Of a DNA stretch of 64,000 bases, positions 9,115 through 19,474 are shown in pieces (the stretch's first letter is position 1; every line of letters starts with the position of its first letter). Position numbers and translations under genes: made by a program. The stretch comes from Prevotella sp. Lineage in GTDB: Bacteria > Bacteroidota > Bacteroidia > Bacteroidales > Bacteroidaceae. The stretch spans positions 30,623 through 94,622 of the forward strand of contig JAFRRN010000099.1 of NCBI GenBank assembly GCA_017428055.1. Direction: 5' to 3'. The notes below the pieces were generated by a model. It saw only the letters and a list, made by a program, of their open reading frames with translations, searched no databases and was not told where the DNA came from.

Positions 9115-10413
9115 ATGAAAAAAAAACGTGTGGACATTATCACGATGGGTTGCTCCAAGAATCTCGTGGATAGCGAGAGGCTGATGCGGCTGTTTGAGGA
9201 CAATGGCTTTCATTGTGTCCATGACAGCAAGCGTCCGCAGGGAGAGATTGTGGTAATCAACACGTGTGCCTTCATCGAGGATGCCAAACAGGAGAGCATT
9301 GACGCAATACTGGAGTTTGCGCAAGCCAAGGAGGAGGGGCGGATAAAACGCCTTTATGTCATGGGATGCCTGTCGCAGAGATTCCAGGAGGAGTTGGAGG
9401 CAGAAATCCCACAGGTGGATAAGTTCTATGGCAAGTTCAATTATCGGCAGTTGCTCGCTGACTTGGGCAAGGCGGAGGTGGAGACTTGCGTGTGGAAACG
9501 CCACCTGACCACGCCTCGCCATTATGCCTACCTGAAGATTAGCGAGGGTTGCGACCGCCGTTGCGCCTATTGCTCCATCCCCTTGATTACGGGGAGGCAT
9601 GTGAGCCGTCCGAAAGATGACATCCTGCAAGAGGTGCGTGAATTGGTGTCGCAGGGCGTGAAGGAGTTTCAGGTCATTGCCCAGGAATTGACATATTATG
9701 GCGTAGACATTGATGGCCAGCGGCATATAGCCGACCTCATCCGTGACATGGCAGACATCAAGGGCGTGAAATGGATTCGCTTACACTATGCCTATCCCAC
9801 GCAGTTCCCCATGGAACTGTTGGATGTGATGCGCGAGAAGCCCAATGTCTGCAAGTATATCGACATTGCCTTGCAGCATGTTTCCGACCATCTCTTGAGG
9901 AGAATGCACAGGAACGTGACCAAGGCTGACACCATCGCCCTCATCGAGGAGATGCGCCGCCGTGTGCCGGGCATCCACCTACGCACGACATTCATGGTGG
10001 GATTCCCAGGGGAGAGTGAAGATGACTTCCAGGAATTGATGGATTTCGTGCGTTGGGCGCGGTTTGAGCGGATGGGGGCTTTCGCCTATTCCGAGGAGGA
10101 AGGGACTTATAGTGCCAACTATTATATAGATAATGTGTCCGCAGAGGTGAAGCAGCGACGGCTCGATGCCCTGATGGCTCTCCAACAGGAGATCAGCGCC
10201 GAGGTGGAAGCGGAAAAGGTGGGGCAGGTGATGCCTGTCATTATCGACCGCAAGGAGGGAGCCTATTACGTGGGGCGCACGGAGTTTTGCTCGCCCGAGG
10301 TAGACCCAGAGGTATTGGTTCCTGTGGGTAAGAAACCTTTACGCGTGGGGCGTTTCTACCAAGTGCGCATCACGGGGGCGGAGGAGTTTGACATTTATGG
10401 AGAAGTAGTATGA
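9115..10413 (+). CDS. rimO: Ribosomal protein S12 methylthiotransferase RimO
   Basis: A 432-residue radical-SAM enzyme that adds a methylthio group to an aspartate of ribosomal protein S12. The N-terminal methylthiotransferase domain has cysteines in TMGCSKNLVDSERL, INTCAFIEDA and VMGCLSQRF for one cluster. The radical-SAM triad is CDRRCAYCSIP. The C-terminal part has the TRAM fold (GRFYQVRITGAEEFDIYGEVV). The early SKNLVDSE sequence distinguishes RimO from the tRNA enzyme MiaB. Its stop overlaps the start of the next gene in an ATGA arrangement, so the two are translationally coupled. Confidence 0.96.
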   Translation: MKKKRVDIITMGCSKNLVDSERLMRLFEDNGFHCVHDSKRPQGEIVVINTCAFIEDAKQESIDAILEFAQAKEEGRIKRLYVMGCLSQRFQEELEAEIPQVDKFYGKFNYRQLLADLGKAEVETCVWKRHLTTPRHYAYLKISEGCDRRCAYCSIPLITGRHVSRPKDDILQEVRELVSQGVKEFQVIAQELTYYGVDIDGQRHIADLIRDMADIKGVKWIRLHYAYPTQFPMELLDVMREKPNVCKYIDIALQHVSDHLLRRMHRNVTKADTIALIEEMRRRVPGIHLRTTFMVGFPGESEDDFQELMDFVRWARFERMGAFAYSEEEGTYSANYYIDNVSAEVKQRRLDALMALQQEISAEVEAEKVGQVMPVIIDRKEGAYYVGRTEFCSPEVDPEVLVPVGKKPLRVGRFYQVRITGAEEFDIYGEVV

Positions 10414-10703
10414 CGAACAAGGAATATATAGCCGCATTGTCACAAAAGGTCGGTATGAGTGCCGAGGCGACCCAGAGGATGGTGAGCCATGTGATTGATG
10501 CGATGGGACAATGTTTTGAGGGAGGCGATGCCGTTTCCATCCCCAACTTCGGCACCTTTGAGGTGAAGAAGAGGATGGAGCGGGTTATTGTCAATCCAGC
10601 ATCGGGGCAGCGGATGCTCGTTCCGCCCAAGTTGGTGCTGGGATTCAAGCCCGCCATTTCCCTGAAAAATAAACTGAGGAGCGGAGGGCGTGACGATGAA
10701 TAA
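10410..10703 (+). CDS. HU/IHF-family DNA-binding protein
   Basis: A 97-residue histone-like protein. It has the HU helical dimer region (MTNKEYIAALSQKVGMSAEA), the SIPNFGTFEVKKR turn, an arm with NPASGQRMLVPPK, and the end LGFKPAISLKNKL. Such dimers bend DNA with little sequence preference. The ATG overlaps the rimO stop by four bases, and its own stop lies inside the next gene, which encodes a second HU-type domain. The tail after NKL is short and charged. Chromosome structuring is the expected role; a dedicated role with the neighbouring membrane-linked HU is possible. Confidence 0.92.
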   Translation: MTNKEYIAALSQKVGMSAEATQRMVSHVIDAMGQCFEGGDAVSIPNFGTFEVKKRMERVIVNPASGQRMLVPPKLVLGFKPAISLKNKLRSGGRDDE

Positions 10704-11700
10704 CTTGACAGACCTTGCGACACTCCTCTCTGCCAAGCACGGCATCACGAAGGTTGAGGCGACGCGGTTTATCACGGCGATGTTTGAAGTGGCGCGTGAA
10801 AACCTCGACAACGAGGGCTTGGTGAAGGTACGTGGGCTTGGCACCTTCAAGGTAACGGAGGTGAAAGACCGTGCCAGCGTGGATGTCACCACGGGCGAGC
10901 GCATCGTGATAGAAGGGCATGACAAGGTGTCGTTTACGCCAGATGTGTTGATGAAAGAGCTGGTGAACAAGCCGTTTGCCCATTTTGAGACTGTCGTTGT
11001 GCGTGAAGGCGTGGACTTCTCCGCTATCGATGAGAAGTATCATGTCAGCGAGAAGGACGAAATCCCTGTGGAAAAGGATGCAGAGGAGGTGGTGGAAACC
11101 CCACTTGAGACAGAGGAAAAACCTGTGGAGACCCCAACGGAGATACCCACTGAAGCCCCCACGGAGACTACTGAGAAAGTTGAGGACATGGAGGCTGAAG
11201 CCTTTACCGTTCCCCCAAAACATGAATTATTAGGAGAATACGAAGACGAAGAAGACATGAGAAAATCAGAGGAATTAGCACTGAAGTTACAACATACCAA
11301 CCGTATCGTGAGGATTCTGGCTGGCGTAATAGCCATTTTGGTATTGGCTGGGATATTCGGTATGTGCAGCATGAGCAAGAAAGTCAGCGAGCGTGACCAG
11401 CAGATAGAACAGTTTGTGCAAGAAAAGCAAAAAGCCCTTGATGCAGAGAAAGCCGAACAAGAGCGGATTGCCAAGGAGTTGGAGGCATACAACACGTATG
11501 ACGACCGCGTAATCCATGGCGATTACAAGATAGTAGGGATTGAGAAAAAGGTGACAGCCATTGAGGGGCAGACGTTGAAGTCTATCAGCAGAATGGAGCT
11601 TGGGCCGGGCATGGACTGTTATGTACAGGCTGTCAATCCCGACATCAAGATGGTGTTGATAGGTCAACAGGTGAAGATTCCCAAGCTCGTGCATAAATAA
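10696..11700 (+). CDS. HU-family domain fused to a membrane segment and LysM-like end
   Basis: A 334-residue protein. Residues 1-95 are an HU/IHF-like domain ([15 protein letters not shown]; arm [13 protein letters not shown]). Residues about 120-175 are Pro/Glu/Thr-rich linker. One transmembrane helix lies near residue 205-225 ([18 protein letters not shown]), followed by a coiled coil rich in Lys/Glu/Gln. The C-terminal 60 residues look LysM-like ([16 protein letters not shown]...[11 protein letters not shown]). The layout predicts DNA binding in the cytoplasm and a periplasmic end that may contact peptidoglycan. The start ATG 10696 overlaps the upstream HU gene by eight bases; a GTG six bases earlier is less likely. 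Tethering the nucleoid to the envelope is an inference from domain order only. Confidence 0.85.
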   Translation: MNNLTDLATLLSAKHGITKVEATRFITAMFEVARENLDNEGLVKVRGLGTFKVTEVKDRASVDVTTGERIVIEGHDKVSFTPDVLMKELVNKPFAHFETVVVREGVDFSAIDEKYHVSEKDEIPVEKDAEEVVETPLETEEKPVETPTEIPTEAPTETTEKVEDMEAEAFTVPPKHELLGEYEDEEDMRKSEELALKLQHTNRIVRILAGVIAILVLAGIFGMCSMSKKVSERDQQIEQFVQEKQKALDAEKAEQERIAKELEAYNTYDDRVIHGDYKIVGIEKKVTAIEGQTLKSISRMELGPGMDCYVQAVNPDIKMVLIGQQVKIPKLVHK

Positions 11701-11717
11701 TTGGCAGCTATTCAGAC

Positions 11718-13499
11718 ATGGAAAATATCAGGAATTTCAGCATCATAGCACACATCGACCATGGTAAGTCTACCATTGCCGACCGTCTCCTTGAACGAAC
11801 CAATACGATTCAGGTGACGGAAGGGCAGATGCTCGACGACATGGACTTGGAGAAAGAGCGTGGCATCACCATCAAGAGCCATGCCATCCAGATGAATTAT
11901 TCGCATGGAGGGAAGGACTATATATTGAACTTGATTGACACGCCGGGGCATGTGGACTTCTCTTACGAGGTGTCAAGGAGCATCGCGGCATGTGAGGGGG
12001 CGTTGCTGATTGTCGATGCCACGCAGGGCGTACAGGCGCAAACCATCTCCAACCTATACCTTGCCATTGAGCATGACTTGGAGATTATCCCCGTCATCAA
12101 TAAGATAGACATGCCCTCAGCGATGCCCGACGAGGTGGAGGATGAGATTGTGGAACTGCTCGGTTGCGACCGCAGCGACATCATCCGCGCCTCGGGGAAG
12201 ACGGGAGAGGGCGTAGACGAAATCCTCCAGGCGGTTGTAGAGCGCATTCCACACCCCGTGGGTGACGAGAAAGCACCCTTGCAAGCGTTGATTTTCGACT
12301 CCGTGTTCAATTCCTACCGTGGTATCATCGCCTATTTCAAGATTGTGAATGGCAGCATCAAGAAGGGCGATAAGGTGAAGTTCTTTAACACAGGGATGGA
12401 ATATGTGGCAGATGAGGTTGGCGTGTTGAAGATGGATATGATTCCCCGTGCAGAGATGCACACGGGCGAGGTGGGGTATATCATCAGCGGCATCAAGGAT
12501 GCCAAGGAGGTGAAGGTGGGAGACACCATTACCCACATATCGCGCCCTTGCGACAAGGCGATAGAGGGGTTCCAGGAGGTGAAGCCGATGGTGTTTGCCG
12601 GCGTGTACCCTATTGACCCCACAGACTATGAGAATCTGCGCGCTTCCTTGGAGAAACTGCAACTCAATGACGCCTCGCTGTCGTTCTCACCTGAGTCTTC
12701 GGTGGCGTTGGGATTTGGATTCCGTTGCGGTTTCCTTGGTCTTTTGCACATGGAAATCGTGCAGGAGCGGCTGGATCGTGAGTTTGATATGGATGTTATC
12801 ACCACCGTTCCCAACGTGTCGTATATCGTCTATGACAAGCAGGGAGGCTCTAAGGAGGTGCATAACCCATCGGGCTTGCCCGAGGTGACGATGATAGAGC
12901 ATATCGAGGAGCCGTATATCCGTGCGTCGATCATCACGACGACGAATTACATCGGTCCCATCATGAAGCTCTGTCTTGACAAGCGAGGTGAATTGATTAA
13001 CCAGGAATTTGTCAGTGGGAATAGGGTGGAGTTGCATTTCTACCTGCCATTGGGCGAGATTGTCATAGACTTCTATGATAAGTTGAAGAGCATATCCAAG
13101 GGCTATGCGTCGTTCGACTATCACATTGACTCGTTTCGCCCGTCGAAGTTGGCCAAGCTTGACATCCTCCTGAATGGCGAGTCGGTCGATGCGTTGTCTA
13201 CGCTGACACACCAAGACAATGCCGTTACCTTGGGGCGGAGGATGTGCGAGAAACTGAAAGACCTCATCCCACGCCAGCAATTCGACATCGCCATCCAGGC
13301 TGCCATCGGTGCCAAGATCATTGCGAGGGAGACGATTAAATGTGTCCGAAAGGATGTGACTGCCAAGTGCTATGGCGGTGATGTGACGCGCAAGCGTAAA
13401 CTATTGGAGAAGCAGAAACGTGGAAAGAAGCGGATGAAGCAAATCGGCAACGTGGAAGTGCCGCTGAAGGCGTTTCTCGCCGTATTGAAATTAGACTGA
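11718..13499 (+). CDS. lepA: Elongation factor 4 (LepA)
   Basis: A 593-residue translational GTPase that back-translocates or remodels stalled ribosomes. G motifs are [41 protein letters not shown] and [11 protein letters not shown]-like domains II, III and V follow. The LepA-specific C-terminal domain is present ([19 protein letters not shown], then [18 protein letters not shown], then [11 protein letters not shown]). The length equals the usual family length. It follows the HU-membrane gene after 17 nt. Confidence 0.97.
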   Translation: MENIRNFSIIAHIDHGKSTIADRLLERTNTIQVTEGQMLDDMDLEKERGITIKSHAIQMNYSHGGKDYILNLIDTPGHVDFSYEVSRSIAACEGALLIVDATQGVQAQTISNLYLAIEHDLEIIPVINKIDMPSAMPDEVEDEIVELLGCDRSDIIRASGKTGEGVDEILQAVVERIPHPVGDEKAPLQALIFDSVFNSYRGIIAYFKIVNGSIKKGDKVKFFNTGMEYVADEVGVLKMDMIPRAEMHTGEVGYIISGIKDAKEVKVGDTITHISRPCDKAIEGFQEVKPMVFAGVYPIDPTDYENLRASLEKLQLNDASLSFSPESSVALGFGFRCGFLGLLHMEIVQERLDREFDMDVITTVPNVSYIVYDKQGGSKEVHNPSGLPEVTMIEHIEEPYIRASIITTTNYIGPIMKLCLDKRGELINQEFVSGNRVELHFYLPLGEIVIDFYDKLKSISKGYASFDYHIDSFRPSKLAKLDILLNGESVDALSTLTHQDNAVTLGRRMCEKLKDLIPRQQFDIAIQAAIGAKIIARETIKCVRKDVTAKCYGGDVTRKRKLLEKQKRGKKRMKQIGNVEVPLKAFLAVLKLD

Positions 13500-13535
13500 A
13501 AGAGAAAGGGCTGAAAGAACAAAATCATTGAAGGC

Positions 13536-14132
13536 ATGGAGACAAACAGGGACATTGCCAGGGAGTTGGCACGGAAGTACAGTACCATGACACATGAGGA
13601 ACTGGACATTATGGAGGAACTCATTGTTCCAATGAGGTTCAGGCGGGGCGAGCAAATCCTCAAGGAGGGGGATGTGTGTCGCAATATCTACTACATTCAT
13701 CAGGGATTGATTAGACAATACTACTACAAAGCAACGAAGAAGAAAAAGGAGGTGACGGAGCATATTGGGGTGGAACGGACCATCTTCATGTGCATAGAGA
13801 GCCTTTTCAAGGAGGAGCCAACGCGCGTGTTGGTGGAGGCTTTGGAGCCTTCCATCATTTTCGCCTTACCTAAACATAAGTTGGAAATGGTGGCCTTGCA
13901 TAATGTGAACATCCAAATCCTCTATCGGAAAATCTTGGAAGAGTCGCTCATCCTCTCGCAAATCCATGCCGACCTGTTGCGGTTTGAGACGGCAGATGAG
14001 CGTTATCGCAAGTTGTGCAAGATGGAACCCGAGGTGGTGAAGCGAACTCCTCTAATCCATGTGGCGAGTTTTTTGCAGATGAGCCCTGAGACATTGAGTC
14101 GCGTGAGAACCAGCACATTGTATGAGAAATGA
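13536..14132 (+). CDS. Crp/Fnr-family transcriptional regulator
   Basis: A 198-residue regulator with an N-terminal cyclic-nucleotide-binding-type jelly roll (FRRGEQILKEGDVCRNIYYI, then HQGLIRQYYY) and a C-terminal winged helix (IHVASFLQMSPETLSRVR). It lacks the Cys residues of Fnr and the arginine expected of a true cAMP pocket, which is usual for Bacteroidetes members with unknown effectors. It is preceded by lepA (36 nt) and followed by a strong terminator. Targets cannot be told from the sequence. Confidence 0.9.
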   Translation: METNRDIARELARKYSTMTHEELDIMEELIVPMRFRRGEQILKEGDVCRNIYYIHQGLIRQYYYKATKKKKEVTEHIGVERTIFMCIESLFKEEPTRVLVEALEPSIIFALPKHKLEMVALHNVNIQILYRKILEESLILSQIHADLLRFETADERYRKLCKMEPEVVKRTPLIHVASFLQMSPETLSRVRTSTLYEK

Positions 14133-14137
14133 CAAAT

Positions 14138-14175
14138 AAAACGCCCAATTGAACAACTTTCAATTGGGCGTTTTT
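14138..14175. terminator. Bidirectional intrinsic terminator
   Basis: Perfect 11-bp arms ACGCCCAATTG (14141-14151) and CAATTGGGCGT (14161-14171) have an A-run on the left and a T-run on the right. It serves the regulator gene from the left and the pectate lyase gene from the right. Confidence 0.9.
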
Positions 14176-14192
14176 CCTTGTGGGTGATATGT

Positions 14193-16841
14193 TCAGTCAC
14201 CATTGAGAATCAAGCTTACGAGCGACACCACGTCCGTGATATTGACATCGCCATCACTGTTGATGTCGGTATTTGCCACGATGACACCCGTTGGGTCATT
14301 AGTCAAAATGTAATTAACCAAACAAACTACATCGGTGATGTTCACCAATCCGTCGCCGTTGACATCGCCAATCAGGCTGTCATCACTGACCACCGTGGTC
14401 AATTCGCCCGTGATGACGATGCTGCCCAAGCCAAGACATTTGTTCTGGAGGCCATAGATATTGTACACGAAATTGTGTTCCGTGGCATCGGTAGACGAGA
14501 GGGTCTTGCTGTAACTGGAGTAATAGCCACTGGCTTCGTTGTTCCTGTTCGGTTGTGTTGCAGAATACAAGGTCGTGTTATCGAACTTGAGGTCGAACGT
14601 TCCACCATCACTGCCAATCTTGCAGGCATTGAAGGAAATGCCCGTAGGCTTGAAGGTGGCATTGGCATCTGTCGTGACAACCTTAATCGTCAATGCGTTG
14701 TCGGTTGTGGCTTCTGACGCTTTGTTTTCGGTGGTACTGATTTCATTGAACTGCGCCCCGTTCACTATTCGGCGGGCACTGCATCCCAAGGCACTACCTA
14801 AGGACACCGTTGCCGTCACCTTCCCATTGACTTCATCGGAATAGTTCACGACGAAGTTGGTGTTGCCATCATAGAAGGGCAGGGTGATGGTGCCTGTCTT
14901 GGTGACAGTCTCTGGGGCATCCGTATAGAGACGGAACGCCCATCCCACTTGCCCATCTCCCTTGGCTGTGAATGTCAAGGTGTTGATGGCAGGAGTCTCC
15001 AAGTCGATGGTATACGTGGGGTCATTGTTGTCTACCCTGCTGGGGAACACGTATTCCGTGGTTGAATAGGTCTTCCCGTTCAGTTCGTAAAGGTAGGCGG
15101 TTCCCGTATCGGCATTTAAGTTTCCCGTGATGGAGACCTTGACGATGGTTATGCCGTCGGGAATCTTGATGGTATATTTGGTGTTTCGAGAGTACTTGAT
15201 GTAATTGGTTTTCGACACGACGGAGGGCGTTCCGCTCGCCGTGATGCTGAATCCATCATAGAAAGTCCAGTCGCCATAGCTCGTCTCGGCGGAGATGTCA
15301 TAATATTCTGCCACGCCCGTCTCCTCCTCATTCTCCGTGTCACCCATTGCCGTGCCACCGGCATTTTGTGCCTCCGTGATGTCTTCCACCAATGAATTGA
15401 GGTAATTCTCCACGTTGGTATAGCCATTGTCAGCTACTGCGGCACCATCGGAAGCGTCGTTCTTGTTCAACCCGTATGCATCCTCCCACGTGTCTGGCAT
15501 ACCATCGCCGTCGCTATCGGTGGGAGCGGTGGTGCTGTTGAGCGTTGGCCATGCACTCCATGACGATGATGCGTCAGAGGGTTTGTTGTCATCTTGTGAG
15601 TTGACAAAACCACTGCTCAATCCACTTCCCGTATAGGTAGCCGTGCCATTGCGCGTGTCGCTCACCATCAGGTCGTCGAAAGAGTCCCGGCTCAACGATG
15701 CACCGGCATAACTCAACACGCGCTCGTAGGCTTGTTCGGCTGAATGTGTAGTGGTGTTGATGAAGGGAATGGGCGATGTGATGCGGATGGTGTCCTTGGT
15801 CTTTTGGGTGTATGTGCCGTCGCAATCGCTTGCGGTAATCTGGTTGTAGATGCCATACGTCCAGTTGTCGTTGGTCACATCCGAGTATTTGGAGTTGACA
15901 TTGCCATCGACATAGTACTTTCCCCAGATGTGCAAGGCAGGGGCATAATCGGGATATGTGGCGACATACTCGTTGTTGCGGATGCCAATACCCGCGATGC
16001 GCTTGCCTTTATAGTTGGTGGGAGAGCCAGGGCCGGGCTTGTAGTAGTTGTTCACGATGTTCACCTTCATTGCCTCGCCACCATAGCAACCGTTGCCACC
16101 GAAATTGTAGATGACGTTGTTGCGCATATCCATCCGCTCGTCCAATTGCGTTGTGGGGCGTGGGCCGAGGCGCGGGGTGCGGCTCGTGTGGTGGGCGATG
16201 AGGTTGTGGTGGAACGACGCCCCGCTGCCACCCCAGTTGCCGCCATAGCCATGCGCTCCCTTGGAGTGTCCGGCGTTGACGAGGCTCTGCGCTACCAAGC
16301 ACCACTGCACAGTGGTGTTCTTGTTGCCGAGGACGGAGAGGCATTCGTCTATCGACCAGCTCACTGAGCAATGGTCGATGATAAGGTTTTCTTGGTCAAA
16401 GCCTCCAAAGCCATCCCATCCGTCTGCGCCGTCGATTAAAACATTATTATTGCCGAGGCGGAAGCGCATGTAGCGCACGATGACATTGTTGCCCTTGATG
16501 CTACAAGGATAGTCTGCCACGCAGATGCCGTCGCCCGGAGCGGTCTGCCCGGCAATGGTCACGTTGCCTCCAATGTTGAGAGCCGATTGCAGATGGATGG
16601 TTCCCGACACGTCGAAAACGATGATTTTCTTCCCCGCTTGGCTCAATGCCCAGCGCAATGAGCCCGTGCCAGAGTCGTTGAGGTTGGTCACATGGTACAC
16701 CGTGCCGCCACGTCCACCTGTCACATAGCGTCCAAAGCCTTCCGCGCCGGGGAAGGCTGGTTGTTTCTCTGTGGCTTGCATTCCACCCATACAAAGGGTA
16801 AGGAGCATTGCCAACATACATTTGCTGAATTGATTTGTCAT
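14193..16841 (-). CDS. Secreted PL1-type pectate lyase with dockerin-like C-terminus
   Basis: An 882-residue exported protein. The signal peptide is followed directly by the PL1 beginning AFPGAEGFGRYVTGGRGG, the beta-helix (IDHCSVSWSIDECLSV) and HTSRTPRLGPRP near residue 225, which holds the expected catalytic arginine. PL1 enzymes cut homogalacturonan by beta-elimination. A calcium-type loop DSDGDGMPDTWEDAYG lies near residue 441. The region 500-810 is two beta-rich, probably carbohydrate-binding domains. The end carries two dockerin-like loops (DVNGDGLVNITDVVCLV and DINSDGDVNITDVVSLV). It is monocistronic between two hairpins. Attack on the pectin backbone would complement the side-chain enzymes at 22.8-38.6 kb. 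Confidence 0.88.
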   Translation of the reverse strand: MTNQFSKCMLAMLLTLCMGGMQATEKQPAFPGAEGFGRYVTGGRGGTVYHVTNLNDSGTGSLRWALSQAGKKIIVFDVSGTIHLQSALNIGGNVTIAGQTAPGDGICVADYPCSIKGNNVIVRYMRFRLGNNNVLIDGADGWDGFGGFDQENLIIDHCSVSWSIDECLSVLGNKNTTVQWCLVAQSLVNAGHSKGAHGYGGNWGGSGASFHHNLIAHHTSRTPRLGPRPTTQLDERMDMRNNVIYNFGGNGCYGGEAMKVNIVNNYYKPGPGSPTNYKGKRIAGIGIRNNEYVATYPDYAPALHIWGKYYVDGNVNSKYSDVTNDNWTYGIYNQITASDCDGTYTQKTKDTIRITSPIPFINTTTHSAEQAYERVLSYAGASLSRDSFDDLMVSDTRNGTATYTGSGLSSGFVNSQDDNKPSDASSSWSAWPTLNSTTAPTDSDGDGMPDTWEDAYGLNKNDASDGAAVADNGYTNVENYLNSLVEDITEAQNAGGTAMGDTENEEETGVAEYYDISAETSYGDWTFYDGFSITASGTPSVVSKTNYIKYSRNTKYTIKIPDGITIVKVSITGNLNADTGTAYLYELNGKTYSTTEYVFPSRVDNNDPTYTIDLETPAINTLTFTAKGDGQVGWAFRLYTDAPETVTKTGTITLPFYDGNTNFVVNYSDEVNGKVTATVSLGSALGCSARRIVNGAQFNEISTTENKASEATTDNALTIKVVTTDANATFKPTGISFNACKIGSDGGTFDLKFDNTTLYSATQPNRNNEASGYYSSYSKTLSSTDATEHNFVYNIYGLQNKCLGLGSIVITGELTTVVSDDSLIGDVNGDGLVNITDVVCLVNYILTNDPTGVIVANTDINSDGDVNITDVVSLVSLILNGD

Positions 16842-16875
16842 ACTGATTATAATGATTTGTCGTTTGTTTTAATGA

Positions 16876-16903
16876 TGAGTCCTTAACCAATTGGCCAAGG
16901 ACT
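16876..16903 (-). terminator. Hairpin between maeB and the pectate lyase gene
   Basis: Arms GAGTCCTT (16876-16883) and AAGGACTC (16896-16903) lie just downstream of the maeB stop. There is no strong T-run on the minus strand, so termination may be partial. Confidence 0.45.
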
Positions 16904-16921
16904 CAGGGGTGATGAGATTCG

Positions 16922-19225
16922 TTATCGTGCCAAAGCCGATACCGACCGTTTCAATTTCTCCACGTATGCGTCGATGACCGCCACGGCCGTGATATTGACA
17001 ATGTCACGCTCGCTGGCACCGAAGTCAACGAAGTGGATAGGCTTGTTGAGACCCATCTGGATGGGGCCGATAATCTCCACATCGGTATTTAGTGATTGCA
17101 ACATCTTGTAACTTGAACGGGCGGAGGTGAGGTTGGGGAACACGAGTGTATTGACATCTTTTCCCTTCAATCGTGAGAATGGGTAGAGGTTGTCACGCAA
17201 ATCCTTGTCGAGAGCGAACCCTATCTGCATCTCTCCGTCTATGGCGAGGTTGGGATTCTCCGCCTGTACTTTCGCCACGGCATCCTTCACCTTTATGGCT
17301 CCAGGCATGATACTGCTACCGAAGTTGGAATGGCTGATAAGTGCGACGACAGGCTTCTCGTTGAAAAACTCCACGGCGTTGACGCTCAACTTGGCGATGT
17401 CAGCCAGCGTGTCGGTGTCCGGATCCTCGTTGACAAGTGTGTCGGCAAGGAAGAGGATGCCCTTTGGCGAGTTGATGATGTGCATGGTACCGAAGTGGGA
17501 GAACTCTTTACGTATGCCAATCACCTCATTCACCACCTTGATGGTATTGGAATAGCGGGTGTAGAGGCCTGTAATGAAGGCGTCGGCATCGCCTGTCTCC
17601 ACCATCATCATGCCAAAGTAGTTGCGCTCATACATCTTGTCGTATGCCTCTTGGAACGTGTAACCCTCTCGCGCACGTTTCTCGGCGAGGTGCTTGGCGT
17701 ATGTGGCACGTCTTCCCTGTTCCTGGTCTGCGCGCATGTCTATGAGTTCCATGCCAGAGAGGTCGAGCTTGAGGCGGTTGGCAAGGCGGTTCAAGCGGTC
17801 GGGGTTGCCTAAGAGGATGGGTTGGCAGATGCCTTCCTGCTTGGCTTGCACGGCAGCTTTCATCATGGTTTGGTTTTCGCCCTCGGCGAACACCACCCGT
17901 TGCTTGTGTTGTGCCGCCGTAGCATGTAGGTTGCGTGTGAGCTTTGTCTCTTGTCCGAGCAAGAGGCGTAGGTTTTGTTTGTACACATCCCAGTCGTCGA
18001 TGCCCCTGCGTGCCACGCCACTGTCGATGGCGGCCTTGGCTACTGCCGCCGATACCTCCGTGATGAGCCGTGGGTCAACAGGCTTGGGTATAAAGTAGTT
18101 GGGACCAAACGTCAAGTCGCTGACATGGTATACTTGGTTGACCACCTCCGGGACGGTTTGCTTTGCCAATTGTGCGATGGCCAATACGGCCGCCATTTTC
18201 ATCTCTTCATTGATGGCCTTGGCGTTTACGTCGAGCGCGCCACGGAAAATATACGGGAACCCGATGACATTGTTGATCTGGTTGGGATAGTCGCTACGCC
18301 CCGTTGCCATCAACACGTCGGGGCGGCTTGCCATGGCATCCTCGTAAGAGATCTCCGGCACGGGGTTGGCAAGGGCGAACACGATGGGCTTCTCCGCCAT
18401 CGACCGCACCATGGCTTGCGTGAGGATGTTGCCTTTCGACAGTCCAACGAACACGTCGGCACCCACCATTGCCTCTTCCAGCGTATGGACATCGCGCCTG
18501 TCGGTGGCAAATAGCTTCTTCTGCTCGTTCAGGTTCTCGCGGTCGCTGGTGATAACACCCTTGGAGTCGAGCATGATGATGTTTTCCTTACGCGCGCCCA
18601 AGGCACAATAGAGTTTCGTGCAGGAGATGGCGGCAGCCCCCGCGCCGTTGACCACAATCCTCACTTTCTTGATGTCCTTGCCCGCCACCTCAAGGGCATT
18701 CTTCAATCCTGCGGCGGAGATGATGGCCGTCCCGTGCTGGTCATCGTGCATCACGGGGATGTCGAGCGACTTCTTCAGGCGCTCCTCGATATAGAAACAT
18801 TCCGGGGCTTTGATGTCCTCAAGGTTGATTCCTCCGAAGGTGGGGGCGATTCGTTCTACTGCTTCACAGAATTTCTCGGGGTCTTTCTCGTTCACCTCAA
18901 TATCGAACACGTCAATGCCGCCGTAGATCTTGAAGAGCAGCCCCTTGCCTTCCATCACGGGCTTGCCGCTCATGGCACCGATGTCGCCCAGTCCTAACAC
19001 GGCGGTACCGTTGCTGATGACGGCCACAAGGTTTCCCTTATCGGTATATTTATAGACATCGTCGGGCCTCTCCTGTATCTCCAGGCAAGGGAATGCAACG
19101 CCTGGCGAGTAGGCGAGGCTAAGGTCTGTTTGGGTTCTGTAGGGCTTGGTTGGCTTTACTTCAATCTTTCCTGGCCGTCCACTCTGGTGGTATTCCAGTG
19201 CGGCCTCTTTCGTAATCTTTACCAT
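16922..19225 (-). CDS. maeB: NADP-dependent malic enzyme with phosphotransacetylase-like domain
   Basis: A 767-residue protein converting malate to pyruvate and CO2. Residues 1-430 are the malic enzyme module ([15 protein letters not shown], then [14 protein letters not shown], then [14 protein letters not shown] for the cofactor fold). Residues 440-767 are a phosphate acetyltransferase-like module ([17 protein letters not shown], then [18 protein letters not shown]), which in this class is regulatory rather than catalytic. The MaeB length is standard. A -7 box lies at 19257-19264. In anaerobes of this order it links the C4 fermentation branch to pyruvate and supplies NADPH. Confidence 0.95.
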   Translation of the reverse strand: MVKITKEAALEYHQSGRPGKIEVKPTKPYRTQTDLSLAYSPGVAFPCLEIQERPDDVYKYTDKGNLVAVISNGTAVLGLGDIGAMSGKPVMEGKGLLFKIYGGIDVFDIEVNEKDPEKFCEAVERIAPTFGGINLEDIKAPECFYIEERLKKSLDIPVMHDDQHGTAIISAAGLKNALEVAGKDIKKVRIVVNGAGAAAISCTKLYCALGARKENIIMLDSKGVITSDRENLNEQKKLFATDRRDVHTLEEAMVGADVFVGLSKGNILTQAMVRSMAEKPIVFALANPVPEISYEDAMASRPDVLMATGRSDYPNQINNVIGFPYIFRGALDVNAKAINEEMKMAAVLAIAQLAKQTVPEVVNQVYHVSDLTFGPNYFIPKPVDPRLITEVSAAVAKAAIDSGVARRGIDDWDVYKQNLRLLLGQETKLTRNLHATAAQHKQRVVFAEGENQTMMKAAVQAKQEGICQPILLGNPDRLNRLANRLKLDLSGMELIDMRADQEQGRRATYAKHLAEKRAREGYTFQEAYDKMYERNYFGMMMVETGDADAFITGLYTRYSNTIKVVNEVIGIRKEFSHFGTMHIINSPKGILFLADTLVNEDPDTDTLADIAKLSVNAVEFFNEKPVVALISHSNFGSSIMPGAIKVKDAVAKVQAENPNLAIDGEMQIGFALDKDLRDNLYPFSRLKGKDVNTLVFPNLTSARSSYKMLQSLNTDVEIIGPIQMGLNKPIHFVDFGASERDIVNITAVAVIDAYVEKLKRSVSALAR

Positions 19226-19256
19226 AGTGTCGTTTGTTTAAATTAGGTTTTGTTAG

Positions 19257-19264
19257 CAAAGATA
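19257..19264 (-). promoter_or_regulatory. -7 box (TATCTTTG) for maeB
   Basis: The minus-strand reading is TATCTTTG, matching TAnnTTTG, with a TTG about 20 bases upstream and the maeB ATG about 30 bases downstream. Confidence 0.55.
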
Positions 19265-19406
19265 GTAAAAAAGCTGCAATAATGTTCCTTATGGCATCAA
19301 AAAATACAATTTTCCCTATATTTCCTCTTGTCAATACAGGGCTATTCATTTTGTATATGCCATAGGTATAAGAAATCAATGTGGCATGTGCGGGCAAGAA
19401 GAATGG

Positions 19407-19436
19407 GGAACATGCCGTAAAAGGCACGCCCCCCAT
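19407..19436 (-). terminator. Hairpin downstream of the beta-helix gene
   Basis: The minus strand has a GC-rich stem (ggcgtgcc, loop ttttac, ggcatg...cccc) followed by attcttctt. It lies 40 nt after the stop of the 19475-21664 gene. The remainder of 19226-19474 holds only the maeB promoter. Confidence 0.45.
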
Positions 19437-19474
19437 TGGCATATTATATAAAAGAATGGTTACTTGTCCATGGA

